64,000 nucleotides of DNA from Porphyrobacter sp. YT40 (lineage in GTDB: Bacteria > Pseudomonadota > Alphaproteobacteria > Sphingomonadales > Sphingomonadaceae). Shown here piece after piece: positions 1-8,375 of the stretch. The DNA is taken from contig NZ_CP041223.1 of assembly GCF_006542605.1 (NCBI RefSeq), positions 1-64,000 on the forward strand. The letters are read 5' to 3'. The notes under the pieces are model-generated. The model saw only the letters and a list, made by a program, of their open reading frames with translations, was not told where the DNA came from and made no database searches. A program made the translations under genes and the position numbers. Position 1 is the first letter of the stretch; every line of letters starts with the position of its first letter.

Positions 1-345
1 GTGAGCCGGCATCAGCTCCCGCTGCGCGAGGGCGTCGAAGCCTCGTCCGCCTGGATCGGTTGGGACAGGCCGCTTCTGACCTTCTTCGCGCAGGTCTTCG
101 TCACTGATCCCGCGGACCCAGGCGAAGAGGTCGAACTCCTCTGGCGCGGCACAAGCGAGCGAGAACTCCCGAGGCCGATCGACGCCATCAGGCTCCTCGA
201 ACCCTACTGCGACATCCCCGCTGAGATCGCCGTCTCACTGGAGGTCGACCGGATGAAGACGCTGGCGACGATCGACGGGCCGAACCAGCAGGAAGCGAAG
301 GCCTTCCTAGCCCGACTCGAGGCTCGGGGCTCACGCTCCGAATAA
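1..345 (+). CDS. Hypothetical protein, possibly 5'-truncated by the window edge
   Basis: The frame is open from the first base, a GTG, to a TAA, giving 114 residues. The GTG may be the start or an internal valine, because nothing upstream is visible and no ribosome binding site can be assessed. The product is acidic and soluble, with no signal peptide or membrane segment. I recognise no family. It lies upstream of a run of small plasmid accessory genes on the same strand, so it probably belongs to the same plasmid set. Confidence 0.5.
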   Translation: MSRHQLPLREGVEASSAWIGWDRPLLTFFAQVFVTDPADPGEEVELLWRGTSERELPRPIDAIRLLEPYCDIPAEIAVSLEVDRMKTLATIDGPNQQEAKAFLARLEARGSRSE

Positions 346-502
346 CCTCGAAAATCCGCTGAGCACCTGACGCCCGTACCCCTGCCGGGGCTTCGTGCGG
401 ACTGGCGCGCGTGCGCGCGCTGCCGGGCTGCGCCCGGGGGGAGGGAGGGATGAAGGGAAGTGGTCCGGACAAGGGGTTCGGGCAAGCATCAGGAGACTTC
501 CC

Positions 503-1003
503 ATGAACATCGGTACCCTCAAGGCCAACGGCGACGGCGTCCACATCGGCCGTATCGTGACGATGGCATTCGCCGCGACCATCGCCCTGCGCGAGTTCGT
601 CTCGACCAACGAGCGGGCCCCCGCCTTCGACGTGATGGCGCTCTCGGCCGACCGCCGCAGCTGGGTGAAGGTCGGCGCCCTCTGGGAATACACGTCGAAC
701 GAGACCGGCGAGGTGTTCCTCTCGGGCCGGATCGACGATCCGAGCCTCGACAAGCCGATCGACGTCGCGCTCTTCCGCCAGAACGACGACAGCTACAACG
801 TCGCCTGGCGCCGGCCGCAGCGCAAGCGCACCCTGCCCGGCATGGTCAGCGAGAGCGACGGCGAGCTGCCGCCGCTGACCGCGACCGCGACCGGCGGCGA
901 GCCCGAGCAGGCCGGTGCCACCACCGGCGGCGACGGCCTCGGCGAGAGCACCGCGCCCGCCCCGAAGGGCAAGGCCAAGGCGAAGGAGACCGCCGACGCC
1001 TGA
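503..1003 (+). CDS. DUF736 family protein (copy 1)
   Basis: The 166-residue product starts with MNIGTLKANGDGVHIGRI and contains IALREFVSTNERAPAFDVMA, which I recognise as the DUF736 family common on alphaproteobacterial plasmids and integrative elements. Function is unknown. The conserved domain fills residues 1-115; the tail is rich in Gly, Ala and Glu and ends in a lysine-rich stretch, so it is probably disordered. The start is supported by AGGAG nine bases upstream. The gene has its own intrinsic terminator, so it is probably a single-gene unit. A near-identical second copy lies at 3423-3923. Confidence 0.9.
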   Translation: MNIGTLKANGDGVHIGRIVTMAFAATIALREFVSTNERAPAFDVMALSADRRSWVKVGALWEYTSNETGEVFLSGRIDDPSLDKPIDVALFRQNDDSYNVAWRRPQRKRTLPGMVSESDGELPPLTATATGGEPEQAGATTGGDGLGESTAPAPKGKAKAKETADA

Positions 1004-1054
1004 CGACAGCGTCCCCCCGGCCGGTGCGACCCCTCCCGCACCGGCCACTCACGA

Positions 1055-1090
1055 GGCCCGTCCGCGCGACCCCCGCGGGCGGGCCTTTTT
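1055..1090 (+). terminator. Intrinsic terminator of DUF736 copy 1
   Basis: A GC-rich stem formed by GGCCCGTCCGCG and CGCGGGCGGGCC is followed directly by five T residues. It lies about 50 bases after the DUF736 stop. Confidence 0.85.
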
Positions 1091-1161
1091 ACTGCCACCA
1101 GATCCTGGGCCGCCAACCGAGAAAAGGGGGAGGGAGAGCGCCAGACACCAAGGAGGCGAAG

Positions 1162-1653
1162 ATGCACCGAACCCACACCATCGATCTCGGACCGGCGCCC
1201 TGGGGCGAGGAGTGCGCCCAGATCGGGCATACGCCCAATTTCCCGGCGGTCAACCAGGCCGAGGTCGCGCTCTTCCGGGCCGCGCTGCTCGCGCGCTACG
1301 GCCAGCCCCCCGACAACGTCAGGCTCCACGCCCGCGCGAACGATCACGACTTCGGCCGCTACTACACTCTCGAGGCCGAGGCGACGGACGAACTTACGGA
1401 GGACGTGACCAGATACCTCGACGATCTCGAGAGCGGCATCGAGCGATGGCACCATGCGGGTTTCTCACCCCCCGATTTCGATGCGGTCGCCCGCGATAAC
1501 GACGTTCCCGCCTTCGTCGATGCCGCCGTCCGCGGCGCTCTCAACATCACGCGCCCGGGAGCCGACGGAACCTTCTTCCCCGAAGACAACGCCACCCTCA
1601 ACGCCAACTTGCGCAAGGCCTTCCCCGCGAGCGCCGCCGCAGCGACTGCCTGA
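1162..1653 (+). CDS. Hypothetical protein, 163 residues
   Basis: The ATG is preceded by a strong AGGAGG six bases upstream. The product begins MHRTHTIDLGPAPWGEECAQ and has no membrane segment or signal peptide. It is mildly acidic, with many aromatic and charged residues and an alanine-rich end. I recognise no domain. It begins 70 bases after the DUF736 terminator and is followed 11 bases later by the next gene, so the two are probably cotranscribed. Confidence 0.75.
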   Translation: MHRTHTIDLGPAPWGEECAQIGHTPNFPAVNQAEVALFRAALLARYGQPPDNVRLHARANDHDFGRYYTLEAEATDELTEDVTRYLDDLESGIERWHHAGFSPPDFDAVARDNDVPAFVDAAVRGALNITRPGADGTFFPEDNATLNANLRKAFPASAAAATA

Positions 1654-1664
1654 AAGGACAGCCA

Positions 1665-2348
1665 ATGGCCGACCATTACACGAAAACCGCATTCGTCCTT
1701 GAACTCGAGAAGCGTGACCTCGTGTTCCTCGCCGAGCTCGTCGAACTCGATCTCTCGAACATGCCGGAAGAGGATTGGCAGGAGCAGTTTGACCAGCGCT
1801 CGGCCAGGTTCAAGAACGCCTTCGCCGGATCGGACGAGGATCCCTTCGAGGCTTACCGGGCAATATTCAGCGACGGCGATTATCCGGAACCGGGCTTCGA
1901 CATCCACTGCTGCGGCGAGACCGACTCGGGGCGCGAGCGGATCATTATCTCGGGCGATCAAATCGACCCCGAAACTCTCGCCAACATCGTCCAAGCGGCT
2001 TGTCCCTCGGCGCTCCCGACGGGCTTCTGCTACAGTTACGGCTGCAGCAAGCTGCGGCCCGACGAGTTCGGCGGGGGATTCGTCCTCATTACCGAGAATG
2101 ACATCGTCTTTCGCGGCAGCCAGGAGGGACTCGCGTCAGCACTCGCCCAGCTCGACGATGAAGATGGCCGCTCGCTTGTACTGACCACCAGACATCCCGA
2201 ACACGGGCTGTCCTACTGGAACAGCGAACGCGGTTTTGGACGCCTCGCCGACGCCACCGTATTCAGCCCAAGCGAGGCCGCTCGCCACGATCCGGTGATC
2301 GCCAACGACGAACCCGAATGGACGACGATGCCGCGGTGGCCGCAATGA
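1665..2348 (+). CDS. Hypothetical acidic protein, 227 residues
   Basis: The start ATG follows the previous stop by 11 bases with GGACAGCC as a weak ribosome binding site. The product is acidic and soluble, with a cysteine pair (HCCGE) near residue 85 and further cysteines near 122-135. I recognise no family. Its last bases overlap the next gene in an ATGA, which points to translational coupling in a small operon. Confidence 0.7.
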   Translation: MADHYTKTAFVLELEKRDLVFLAELVELDLSNMPEEDWQEQFDQRSARFKNAFAGSDEDPFEAYRAIFSDGDYPEPGFDIHCCGETDSGRERIIISGDQIDPETLANIVQAACPSALPTGFCYSYGCSKLRPDEFGGGFVLITENDIVFRGSQEGLASALAQLDDEDGRSLVLTTRHPEHGLSYWNSERGFGRLADATVFSPSEAARHDPVIANDEPEWTTMPRWPQ

Positions 2349-2656
2349 GCGGCACGGACCTGCGCAGGATGCGCGACCGGCGCGATGAAACGCAGCGACT
2401 GCTCCTGACCATCCGGCAGAAGGTGCACCGAGACGCCGAAGCTGCGGTCAGGGCATCGCATTCGCTTCCATTTACCCACGGTCGGCATTCGACGAGCTGG
2501 ACGCGCCACCACGAAGCCGCTTTCCGCCGAAACCAGGGCGCGCTTCTGAGCGATCGTCGAAAGGAGATCGGCGCGCTGGAGGCCAAGCTCGCGCGGCAGA
2601 ACAGAGCGATCACCGATCACCACCTGCGCAGCGCACGCGCCGGCGCAAATGCTTGA
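2345..2656 (+). CDS. Small basic helical protein, 103 residues
   Basis: I chose the ATG at 2345 because it overlaps the preceding stop as ATGA; an in-frame ATG at 2318 would lie deep inside the upstream gene. The product is very rich in Arg, Lys, Glu and Gln and looks like a long helix or coiled coil. No family is recognised. Its stop overlaps the next reading frame, continuing the coupled series. Confidence 0.55.
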   Translation: MSGTDLRRMRDRRDETQRLLLTIRQKVHRDAEAAVRASHSLPFTHGRHSTSWTRHHEAAFRRNQGALLSDRRKEIGALEAKLARQNRAITDHHLRSARAGANA

Positions 2657-2906
2657 CGGCGCGATACGCGCGGCACAGCATGGCGGAATGCCGACGAAGG
2701 AAACCATCGACACGAGCCACGGCAAGGTGTGGATCACGCACTTCGACAATGGCGACGTTTCGATCTGGACGCCTCCGCGCTCCCGCCAAAGCGACATCGT
2801 CGCCGAGACCGTGAACGGCCGCGCCGCGTGGAAGCCGAAATATAAGGCATGGATCGCTCCCGCCGTCCACGCACAGCAGATCATCGAAGAGCTACAGGAT
2901 CTCTGA
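2649..2906 (+). CDS. Small hypothetical protein
   Basis: The reading frame overlaps the previous stop by a few bases. The start could instead be the ATG at 2688 (MPTKETIDTSHGKVW), which would give 72 residues. The core 'GKVWITHFDNGDVSIWTP' looks like a small beta-rich fold. No function is assigned. Confidence 0.5.
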   Translation: MLDGAIRAAQHGGMPTKETIDTSHGKVWITHFDNGDVSIWTPPRSRQSDIVAETVNGRAAWKPKYKAWIAPAVHAQQIIEELQDL

Positions 2907-2977
2907 CGGCGACGCGGCCGATTTGGGTCCGAACGATTAAACCGACCTACATTCCTGGAAACCCAGCGGAGAGTCTC

Positions 2978-3250
2978 ATGAAACTCGACGATCGCATCTT
3001 CGTGGCTACGCTGGCGACTGGCATAGGCTATGCCGACCGCACACGCGAAGAACACGGGGACTGGAAACGCCTCGCCATCCTATTCTTCTCCGACCTCCGG
3101 GCCGAGATAGCTCCCGACTGCCCTGCCGATCTGGAAGCCCAAATCCGAGCCCATATGGCGACCATTCAAGCGCGCAGGGGAGAGCCTTACCAGGTCTCGA
3201 CCTCAGGTCAGACAATCACACTGGGTCATGCGCTCGAGGGCGCAAGATAG
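2978..3250 (+). CDS. Hypothetical protein, 90 residues
   Basis: The ATG at 2978 follows GGAGAG by a few bases. The product begins MKLDDRIFVATLATGIGYAD and is soluble with no recognised domain. It lies 70 bases after the preceding gene and just before the second copy of the DUF736 repeat. Confidence 0.6.
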   Translation: MKLDDRIFVATLATGIGYADRTREEHGDWKRLAILFFSDLRAEIAPDCPADLEAQIRAHMATIQARRGEPYQVSTSGQTITLGHALEGAR

Positions 3251-3422
3251 CCGTACCCCGGTTCGACAGGGATCAATCCTGAACACCTGACGCACGTGCC
3301 CCTGCCGGGGCTTCGTGCGGACTGGCGCGCGTGCGCGCGCTGCCGGGCTGCGCCCGGGGGGAGGGAGGGATGAAGGGAAGTGGTCCGGACAAGGGGTTCG
3401 GGCAAGCATCAGGAGACTTCCC

Positions 3423-3923
3423 ATGAACATCGGTACCCTCAAGGCCAACGGCGACGGCGTCCACATCGGCCGTATCGTGACGATGGCATTCGCCGCGACC
3501 ATCGCCCTGCGCGAGTTCGTCTCGACCAACGAGCGGGCCCCCGCCTTCGACGTGATGGCGCTCTCGGCCGACCGCCGCAGCTGGGTGAAGGTCGGCGCCC
3601 TCTGGGAATACACGTCGAACGAGACCGGCGAGGTGTTCCTCTCCGGCCGGATCGACGATCCGAGCCTGGACAAGCCGATCGACGTCGCGCTCTTCCGCCA
3701 GAACGACGACAGCTACAACGTCGCCTGGCGCCGGCCGCAGCGCAAGCGCACCCTGCCCGGCATGGTCAGCGAGAGCGACGGCGAGCTGCCGCCGCTGACC
3801 GCGACCGCGACCGGGGGCGAGCCCGAGCAGGCCGGTGGCACCACCGGCGGCGACGGCCTCGGCGAGAGCACCGCGCCCGCCCCGAAGGGCAAGGCCAAGG
3901 CGAAGGAGACCGCCGACGCCTGA
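3423..3923 (+). CDS. DUF736 family protein (copy 2)
   Basis: The 166-residue product differs from the 503-1003 product at only one residue that I can see, in the glycine-rich tail (EQAGGTTGG against EQAGATTGG). Most base differences are silent. Leader, ribosome binding site and terminator match copy 1, so both copies should be expressed alike. Family function is unknown. Confidence 0.9.
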   Translation: MNIGTLKANGDGVHIGRIVTMAFAATIALREFVSTNERAPAFDVMALSADRRSWVKVGALWEYTSNETGEVFLSGRIDDPSLDKPIDVALFRQNDDSYNVAWRRPQRKRTLPGMVSESDGELPPLTATATGGEPEQAGGTTGGDGLGESTAPAPKGKAKAKETADA

Positions 3924-3975
3924 CGACAGCGTCCCCCCAGGCCGGTTCGACCCCTCCCGCACCGGCCACTCACGA

Positions 3976-4011
3976 GGCCCGTCCGCGCGACCCCCGCGGG
4001 CGGGCCTTTTT
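3976..4011 (+). terminator. Intrinsic terminator of DUF736 copy 2
   Basis: This has the same GC-rich stem and five-T run as the terminator at 1055-1090. Confidence 0.85.
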
Positions 4012-4094
4012 ACTGCCGTCTGCTCCTGCGCCCCGACACCGCCAGCGAAGGAAAAGGGGGAGGGGGCGCGGCAGACCAGTGGAGGAGCCAGACC

Positions 4095-4370
4095 ATGCCC
4101 CAGCAACCCAGGACGCAACGCCTGCCGAACTTCATCATCATCGGGCGAATCCGCGACGGCGAACTCGATTGCATCTCCGCGATCAACGGAGCACCGATCG
4201 CAGACCCCCAAATATGGAACACGCTGCTGGTTGAAACCCATCGCTGCCTCTCGATCGCCCTTGGCGAAGATCTGACGGTGTGGAGCGTGCACGATATCAA
4301 CGCCGTACTGCTGCCTGATGCCAACACCATCGGCTTTGCAGCGCGCATCGATCTCGCCAGCGTCGCTTGA
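4095..4370 (+). CDS. Hypothetical protein, 91 residues
   Basis: The ATG is preceded by GGAGGAG at good spacing. The product begins MPQQPRTQRLPNFIIIGRI and is a small soluble alpha/beta-type sequence with no recognised family. It ends eight bases before the palindromic operator of the toxin-antitoxin pair. Confidence 0.65.
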   Translation: MPQQPRTQRLPNFIIIGRIRDGELDCISAINGAPIADPQIWNTLLVETHRCLSIALGEDLTVWSVHDINAVLLPDANTIGFAARIDLASVA

Positions 4371-4378
4371 AAGTCCGG

Positions 4379-4401
4379 ACAATCCGGATTATACGGATTG
4401 T
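4379..4401. promoter_or_regulatory. Palindromic operator-like site upstream of the antitoxin gene
   Basis: ACAATCCG and CGGATTGT form a perfect 8-bp inverted repeat around seven bases. The site lies about 85 bases upstream of the Phd-like antitoxin start. Antitoxins of this family usually repress their own operon by binding such a palindrome, so autoregulation is the likely role. This is an inference from position and symmetry. Confidence 0.55.
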
Positions 4402-4484
4402 TATCCGCATGACGGTAATGACGACGACGATGATGACGGGCGTGACCCGCTGGTAACTTGGCGATGATGAAGGCGGAGACGAAC

Positions 4485-4820
4485 ATGAAACAAGCTTACG
4501 GAGAAACCGTCACCACGACCGCTTTCTCGAAGAAGGTCGGCTACTATTACGACGAGGCGATCCGCAGACCCATCGGTCTCGAGCGCCACGGGGAGGTCCG
4601 CGTCGTCATGGTGCCGGTCGACGAGTACAACTCGCTTCGAAAGCTGTTCGCGCGTGCCCTGAAATCGGAGCAGCTGAAGGATGTCATCGGAGAAATCACC
4701 ACCGCGCCGCCGGCGTTCCACCCTGACGCCCCGGACAGCTACGAAGACGACGCTGACGCCGGCGCCGAGCGCCCCAAGCAAACCCGTAAGCGGGCAGAAC
4801 GCGAGACCGCGACCGCCTGA
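4485..4820 (+). CDS. Type II antitoxin, Phd/YefM-like
   Basis: The 111-residue product has an N-terminal segment (AFSKKVGYYYDEAIRRPIGL, then VMVPVDEYNSLRKLF) that matches the Phd/YefM antitoxin fold. The tail is acidic and then basic, as expected for a toxin-wrapping region. I chose ATG 4485 because GGAG lies six bases upstream; ATG 4464 and 4467 are alternatives. A palindrome at 4379-4401 is the probable operator. The toxin frame begins inside this gene at 4681, so the two are translated from overlapping frames. Confidence 0.75.
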   Translation: MKQAYGETVTTTAFSKKVGYYYDEAIRRPIGLERHGEVRVVMVPVDEYNSLRKLFARALKSEQLKDVIGEITTAPPAFHPDAPDSYEDDADAGAERPKQTRKRAERETATA

Positions 4821-5205
4821 GCCGGGCGCTATCATCGACTACGGCTATCTCTGGGCCCGCGAGGACGCGAAGGGCCAGGAAAACGCCACCAAGACGCGGC
4901 CGTGCTACATCTACGGCGTGAAACCGATCGACGGGCTCTACATCGTCTCGGTCATGGCGATCTCCAGCTCCTCGACCGGAGCGCGCGTTCCCGTTCATCC
5001 GCGCGAGCGCGCAGCGCTGGGACTTCCCGACGACTGCGACGTCGTGATCGAGGAGGTGAACGTGTTCCAGTGGTCGGGTCCCGATATCGTCCCGCAATCG
5101 GACGGATCCCTGATGCGGGCAAACCCCGCATCGAGGAAGCTGACCGCGGCAATCGGCGCCGCCATGGTCGGGCGAACCCCGACTATCGTTTTCCGGTCTC
5201 CCTGA
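4681..5205 (+). CDS. PemK-like type II toxin
   Basis: The conserved part (IIDYGYLWAREDA, then KTRPCYIYGVKP and VMAISSSS) resembles the PemK-like 'growth inhibitor' proteins of alphaproteobacteria, a ribonuclease fold related to MazF. This core spans about residues 52-174. The only ATG in frame is at 4681, which adds about 50 Pro/Arg/Thr-rich residues encoded opposite the antitoxin tail in another frame. No ATG, GTG or TTG lies nearer the core. The mature start is therefore uncertain: a non-canonical start or a frameshift from the antitoxin are alternatives. Confidence 0.65.
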   Translation: MSSEKSPPRRRRSTLTPRTATKTTLTPAPSAPSKPVSGQNARPRPPEPGAIIDYGYLWAREDAKGQENATKTRPCYIYGVKPIDGLYIVSVMAISSSSTGARVPVHPRERAALGLPDDCDVVIEEVNVFQWSGPDIVPQSDGSLMRANPASRKLTAAIGAAMVGRTPTIVFRSP

Positions 5206-5663
5206 CACGCGCAGCGGGGAGCACGCCAACGGCGTGAATCGTCCGGATGCGCGGGACGCCCGCCTACCCGGGCGGAAATGCCTCGCGACGAACGTGGAAG
5301 GCGAGGGATCGTAGCGGCAAAGATCTCGCCACCGGCCACTCCCGAAAACAGGGTCCGCACTACGCAGCGCGACCGATCCCGCTTCCGCAGGCAATCGGGA
5401 CGGCGTCACCTCCGAAACGGTGTTCAGAACTTCAGGGCCTCCCCAAGCCGAGTGCATGTCCGCCGTCCAGTGCCCCTGCCCCTCCGGTCGGGCTTAGGGC
5501 CAACCTGCGAAAATACGAGCCGTGTTGCTCGCTTCGCGAGCTGCCCGCTCCACCTCGATTTTCGAGGTTTCCCGCGCACGGGTGCGCGGTGTCCCATCCC
5601 TCCCTCCGGGGCTCGATAAGGGCACCGGCGGACAAGCCGTCGGCTCAGAAGGAGGCTTTTGAA
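5206..5663. other. Intergenic region of 458 bp, no gene seen
   Basis: Only out-of-frame open stretches are present. It contains short GC-rich hairpins such as GCGGGACGCCCGC near 5249 and GCTCGCTTCGCGAGC near 5527. It must hold the promoter of the ssb-like gene. No RNA gene is recognised. Confidence 0.6.
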
Positions 5664-5999
5664 ATGAACACCGTCAACCTCGTCGGCCGACTGGCCAAGG
5701 ACCCGATCGCCCGCGACGGCAGCAAGACCAAGGTCACAGAGCTGCTCCTGGTCACCGAACGCCCCGTCATCCGCGACGGCCGAGTCCAGAAGGATCCGGA
5801 GACCGGCTACACGAAAACCGACGCCGAGTTCCACAAGATCATCGTCTTCAACGGCATGGGTCTTCCGCTCCGCGACCACAAGGCGAAGGGCGACCAGCTC
5901 GCGGTCACCGGACGCATCCACTACACCCGCTGGCAGGATGCCGACGGCAACGACCGCTACGGCTGCGAGATCATCGCCGAGAACGTCGAGTTCCTCTGA
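5664..5999 (+). CDS. ssb: Single-stranded DNA-binding protein, short form
   Basis: The 111-residue product begins MNTVNLVGRLAKDPI and continues with FHKIIVFNGMG and DQLAVTGRIHYTRWQDADGN, the OB-fold pattern of bacterial SSB. It stops after the OB fold, lacking the Gly/Pro-rich linker and the acidic DDDIPF-like tip that recruits partner proteins in chromosomal SSB. Plasmid SSBs often act during conjugation and replication. AAGGAGG lies ten bases upstream of the ATG. Confidence 0.85.
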   Translation: MNTVNLVGRLAKDPIARDGSKTKVTELLLVTERPVIRDGRVQKDPETGYTKTDAEFHKIIVFNGMGLPLRDHKAKGDQLAVTGRIHYTRWQDADGNDRYGCEIIAENVEFL

Positions 6000-6061
6000 C
6001 CGACCCCGATCGGGCGGCGCGCAAGCGCCGCCCTTTCACCATCTCACCCAGGAGAATTGCC

Positions 6062-6328
6062 ATGAAGGACTTCGGCCTCTTCGCCGAACGCGACGCCGCA
6101 CGCGCGGAACGCAAGCTCGGCGAGCTCACCCGCTTTGCCGCCCGGCGCGAAATCATGCTCGAGACCATCGATCTCGACGCACTCGACAGGAACACTGCGT
6201 TCGACATCCTGGAAACCGACGAGGACCTGGCCGAGACGATCGCCTTCGGGCCGATCTACGTACATCATCTCGCGACGATCGAGGCACAACGCGCGCAGAT
6301 CGCAGCGACCCTACCGCGGGCTGCGTGA
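6062..6328 (+). CDS. Small hypothetical helical protein, 88 residues
   Basis: The ATG follows CAGGAGAATTGCC, a good ribosome binding site, 62 bases after ssb, so the genes are probably cotranscribed. The product is charged and mostly helical, beginning MKDFGLFAERDAARAERKLG. I recognise no family. Confidence 0.65.
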   Translation: MKDFGLFAERDAARAERKLGELTRFAARREIMLETIDLDALDRNTAFDILETDEDLAETIAFGPIYVHHLATIEAQRAQIAATLPRAA

Positions 6329-6360
6329 GCGACCTCAGACCTCTCTGGAATAGCCTGTTG

Positions 6361-7797
6361 CTAAGGAAGCCTACCGTAAGGGGACGGAATGCGCTCGCAT
6401 CCCGAGGGCAGTCCCGCATGAGCCCAAGACCAGTCTTCGATCTGATCCCAGAACGGCCCATGTTCATACATCAAGTTCCGGATGGCTGCAGAGTTATGAT
6501 CGGTTGACCTGCAGGCGATACCGACAGCTTCAACCGTCGCCTTGTAAACGAGATCCGGAATCGCCACCCGACCACGATAATTCATCGCTATCGTGGACTC
6601 CATCAACTCGGCGCTATCAGAACCCCGCGCAGCGATCACTACCTTCAACCGCCTGTCATTGTCGCGATTCACCAGAAAGTATCGCCAACTCGGATCAGCT
6701 TCAGTCGAAGCCGGGACGAGTTCTACAGGGTGGGAATCACCCCCGCTGGTCATCGCATCCCAACAATCTTCGATATGTCGTCGCTTTCGCGCTACGAGCA
6801 CCAGCGGCCCAGCGATGTCGTAATCGTTCCCATCCGAAGGTTCGAGAGTGAATCTCTGGCATAGTCTACGCCATCGATCGTGGGGCAGCATCGCCCTACC
6901 GGACACATACCATTTCAGTTCCGTGACCGTGACGCCGATAGCTTCAGCAACCTCCTTCTCCGGAAGAGGCCAACAGGCCAGAACGGATTTAGCGAGTTCA
7001 TACGGATCTGAAAGCGACGGAGGGTAGTCATCGTCACGCGACCATTGCTCATCGCCGTCGTCCTCATCGTCTTCGTCAAAATCCGATTTGTCCCCGATGA
7101 GAAGCGACACACTCTCGTGAAAGAAATCTCCGGAAGGTGGGATATAGAAATACCGGTCTTGCGGCGGTGGAACCGATGCCTCCCACGATCGCAACCAGGG
7201 ACCCTGTTCGAAGCCAATCGGCCCAACGAACGTGGCCGTCCCCCTATTTTCAAGCGCATCCCACTCTCCAGCGCGCTTCTGCATCTCCTGACCACCCGGC
7301 AATGTTCGGTATTCTTTAGGTTCATCAACCTGCCGAGCTGCTGCCTCGAGCGCCTTCAAAGGATCCTCCGGCCCCCCTTTGAGGAACATCAAGTAACCCG
7401 TCTGTGCAGACCTCATTGAAGCAGGAAGCGATTTTTCCTTCGGACCGGCAACCTCCAGGTCGACTCCGACCGCATCCAATGCGTCGGCTAATCCAGGGGC
7501 GGCACCCGCCAAATGCTTGGAGACCAAGATCCTGTCGGGGAGTCCTTTCAGCCAACTGGCGTCCGCCCACGCCAGCGACAAAACTTCTCCCAAGTCACGT
7601 GGCGCCGCAAGGTCGGAATAATACCGGATGCGATACGGAAGACCTGCAACCGTTACTCCATAGAGAAGTACTGGCGAAAGTCCGTAGGACGCTGCATCTG
7701 CCACCGTGATTGGATCGGGAACCCTGACCATACCATAATCGCGATGTCGAAAGACTTGTTTCGCTATAGACACATAAAGGTGATGCAATCGGTCCAT
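6361..7797 (-). CDS. Hypothetical protein of unknown function, 478 residues
   Basis: This is the only minus-strand gene of the first 12 kb. The likely start is the ATG at 7797 (MDRLHHLYVSIAKQVF); the open frame reaches 7851. The product has an Asp/Glu-rich acidic run near the middle (DFDEDDEDDGDEQ) and a possible helix-turn-helix at EKEVAEAIGVTVTELKWYVS. That segment may bind DNA, but the rest matches nothing I know. Codon use is less GC-biased than neighbouring genes, which hints at separate acquisition. Confidence 0.65.
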   Translation of the reverse strand: MDRLHHLYVSIAKQVFRHRDYGMVRVPDPITVADAASYGLSPVLLYGVTVAGLPYRIRYYSDLAAPRDLGEVLSLAWADASWLKGLPDRILVSKHLAGAAPGLADALDAVGVDLEVAGPKEKSLPASMRSAQTGYLMFLKGGPEDPLKALEAAARQVDEPKEYRTLPGGQEMQKRAGEWDALENRGTATFVGPIGFEQGPWLRSWEASVPPPQDRYFYIPPSGDFFHESVSLLIGDKSDFDEDDEDDGDEQWSRDDDYPPSLSDPYELAKSVLACWPLPEKEVAEAIGVTVTELKWYVSGRAMLPHDRWRRLCQRFTLEPSDGNDYDIAGPLVLVARKRRHIEDCWDAMTSGGDSHPVELVPASTEADPSWRYFLVNRDNDRRLKVVIAARGSDSAELMESTIAMNYRGRVAIPDLVYKATVEAVGIACRSTDHNSAAIRNLMYEHGPFWDQIEDWSWAHAGLPSGCERIPSPYGRLP

Positions 7798-8375
7798 TAG
7801 ACATCCAATCGTCCGTAGACGAACGATAATCCGGCAAATCCCGGTTAGCAATTGCCGCCTCCCGTCCTGCGGACGGGACCGGGCTCTACTCCGCTAGGCT
7901 CCTGCCAGCTCCTCGCCTTCGCTCGATCGCTGTCTGCGTCGCCAAGCTACGCCGAATCCGGCAAGCCGGTTTCGGCCCATTCGGGTGACGATCGCCTGGC
8001 GGGATAGCCGCGCACCGCGCTATCGCGCTGCGGCCTGAAGAGCGGGGCTGTCTGCATCGGCTCGACCTCCGGCCTACAAGGTCATTCCAGACGTCTGATT
8101 GGCAGGTTCACCGCATCCCATCAGCGCCACGCCAGCCTTCGGTCGGGCCTCCGCCTTTTTGATTGGCCCCGCGGGCTCTCGGTCCCGCCGCTCGCGTCCG
8201 GGCGGCCGCGCGAGGGCAACGACCCCTGGCGTTGCCGCGCGCGCGAGACGCGCCGGCCTGTCTTGCCGCGGCTCCTGCGGGAGCCCGATGTCTGTGAAGA
8301 AGAAAAGAGGGGGAGGGTGGGTTTGATTGCATCCTCGTGTGATGGGGTCCGAAGGATACTTGCGGCAAAGATCCG
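7798..8375. other. Intergenic region of about 580 bp, no gene seen
   Basis: The stretch contains several GC-rich hairpins (for example CCGTCCTGCGGACGG near 7863 and GGCTCCTGCGGGAGCC near 8269) but no convincing coding frame. It probably holds promoters for the flanking genes and leads into the structured leader at 8376. Confidence 0.5.

Larger units (their letters stand above)
361..1096 (+). repeat. Long direct repeat, copy 1 (DUF736 gene with its leader and terminator)
   Basis: About 736 bp here are almost identical to 3281-4017. The repeat begins near a shared CACCTGACG, includes a GC-rich leader, the whole DUF736 gene and its terminator, and ends just after the terminator T-run. Differences are a handful of substitutions and one inserted base after the gene in copy 2. 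Complete transcription-unit duplication with so few changes suggests a recent event or ongoing gene conversion. Confidence 0.95.
3281..4017 (+). repeat. Long direct repeat, copy 2 (DUF736 gene with its leader and terminator)
   Basis: This is the second copy of the element at 361-1096, in the same orientation and about 2.9 kb downstream. Sequence on either side of the two copies is unrelated, so the duplication boundaries are sharp. Confidence 0.95.

Noticed and set aside
188-1048. Long minus-strand open frame of 286 codons opposite the DUF736 gene
   Set aside because: It is antisense to the recognisable DUF736 gene, is Gly/Ala/Arg-rich low-complexity sequence, and recurs in copy 2 because the DNA is duplicated.
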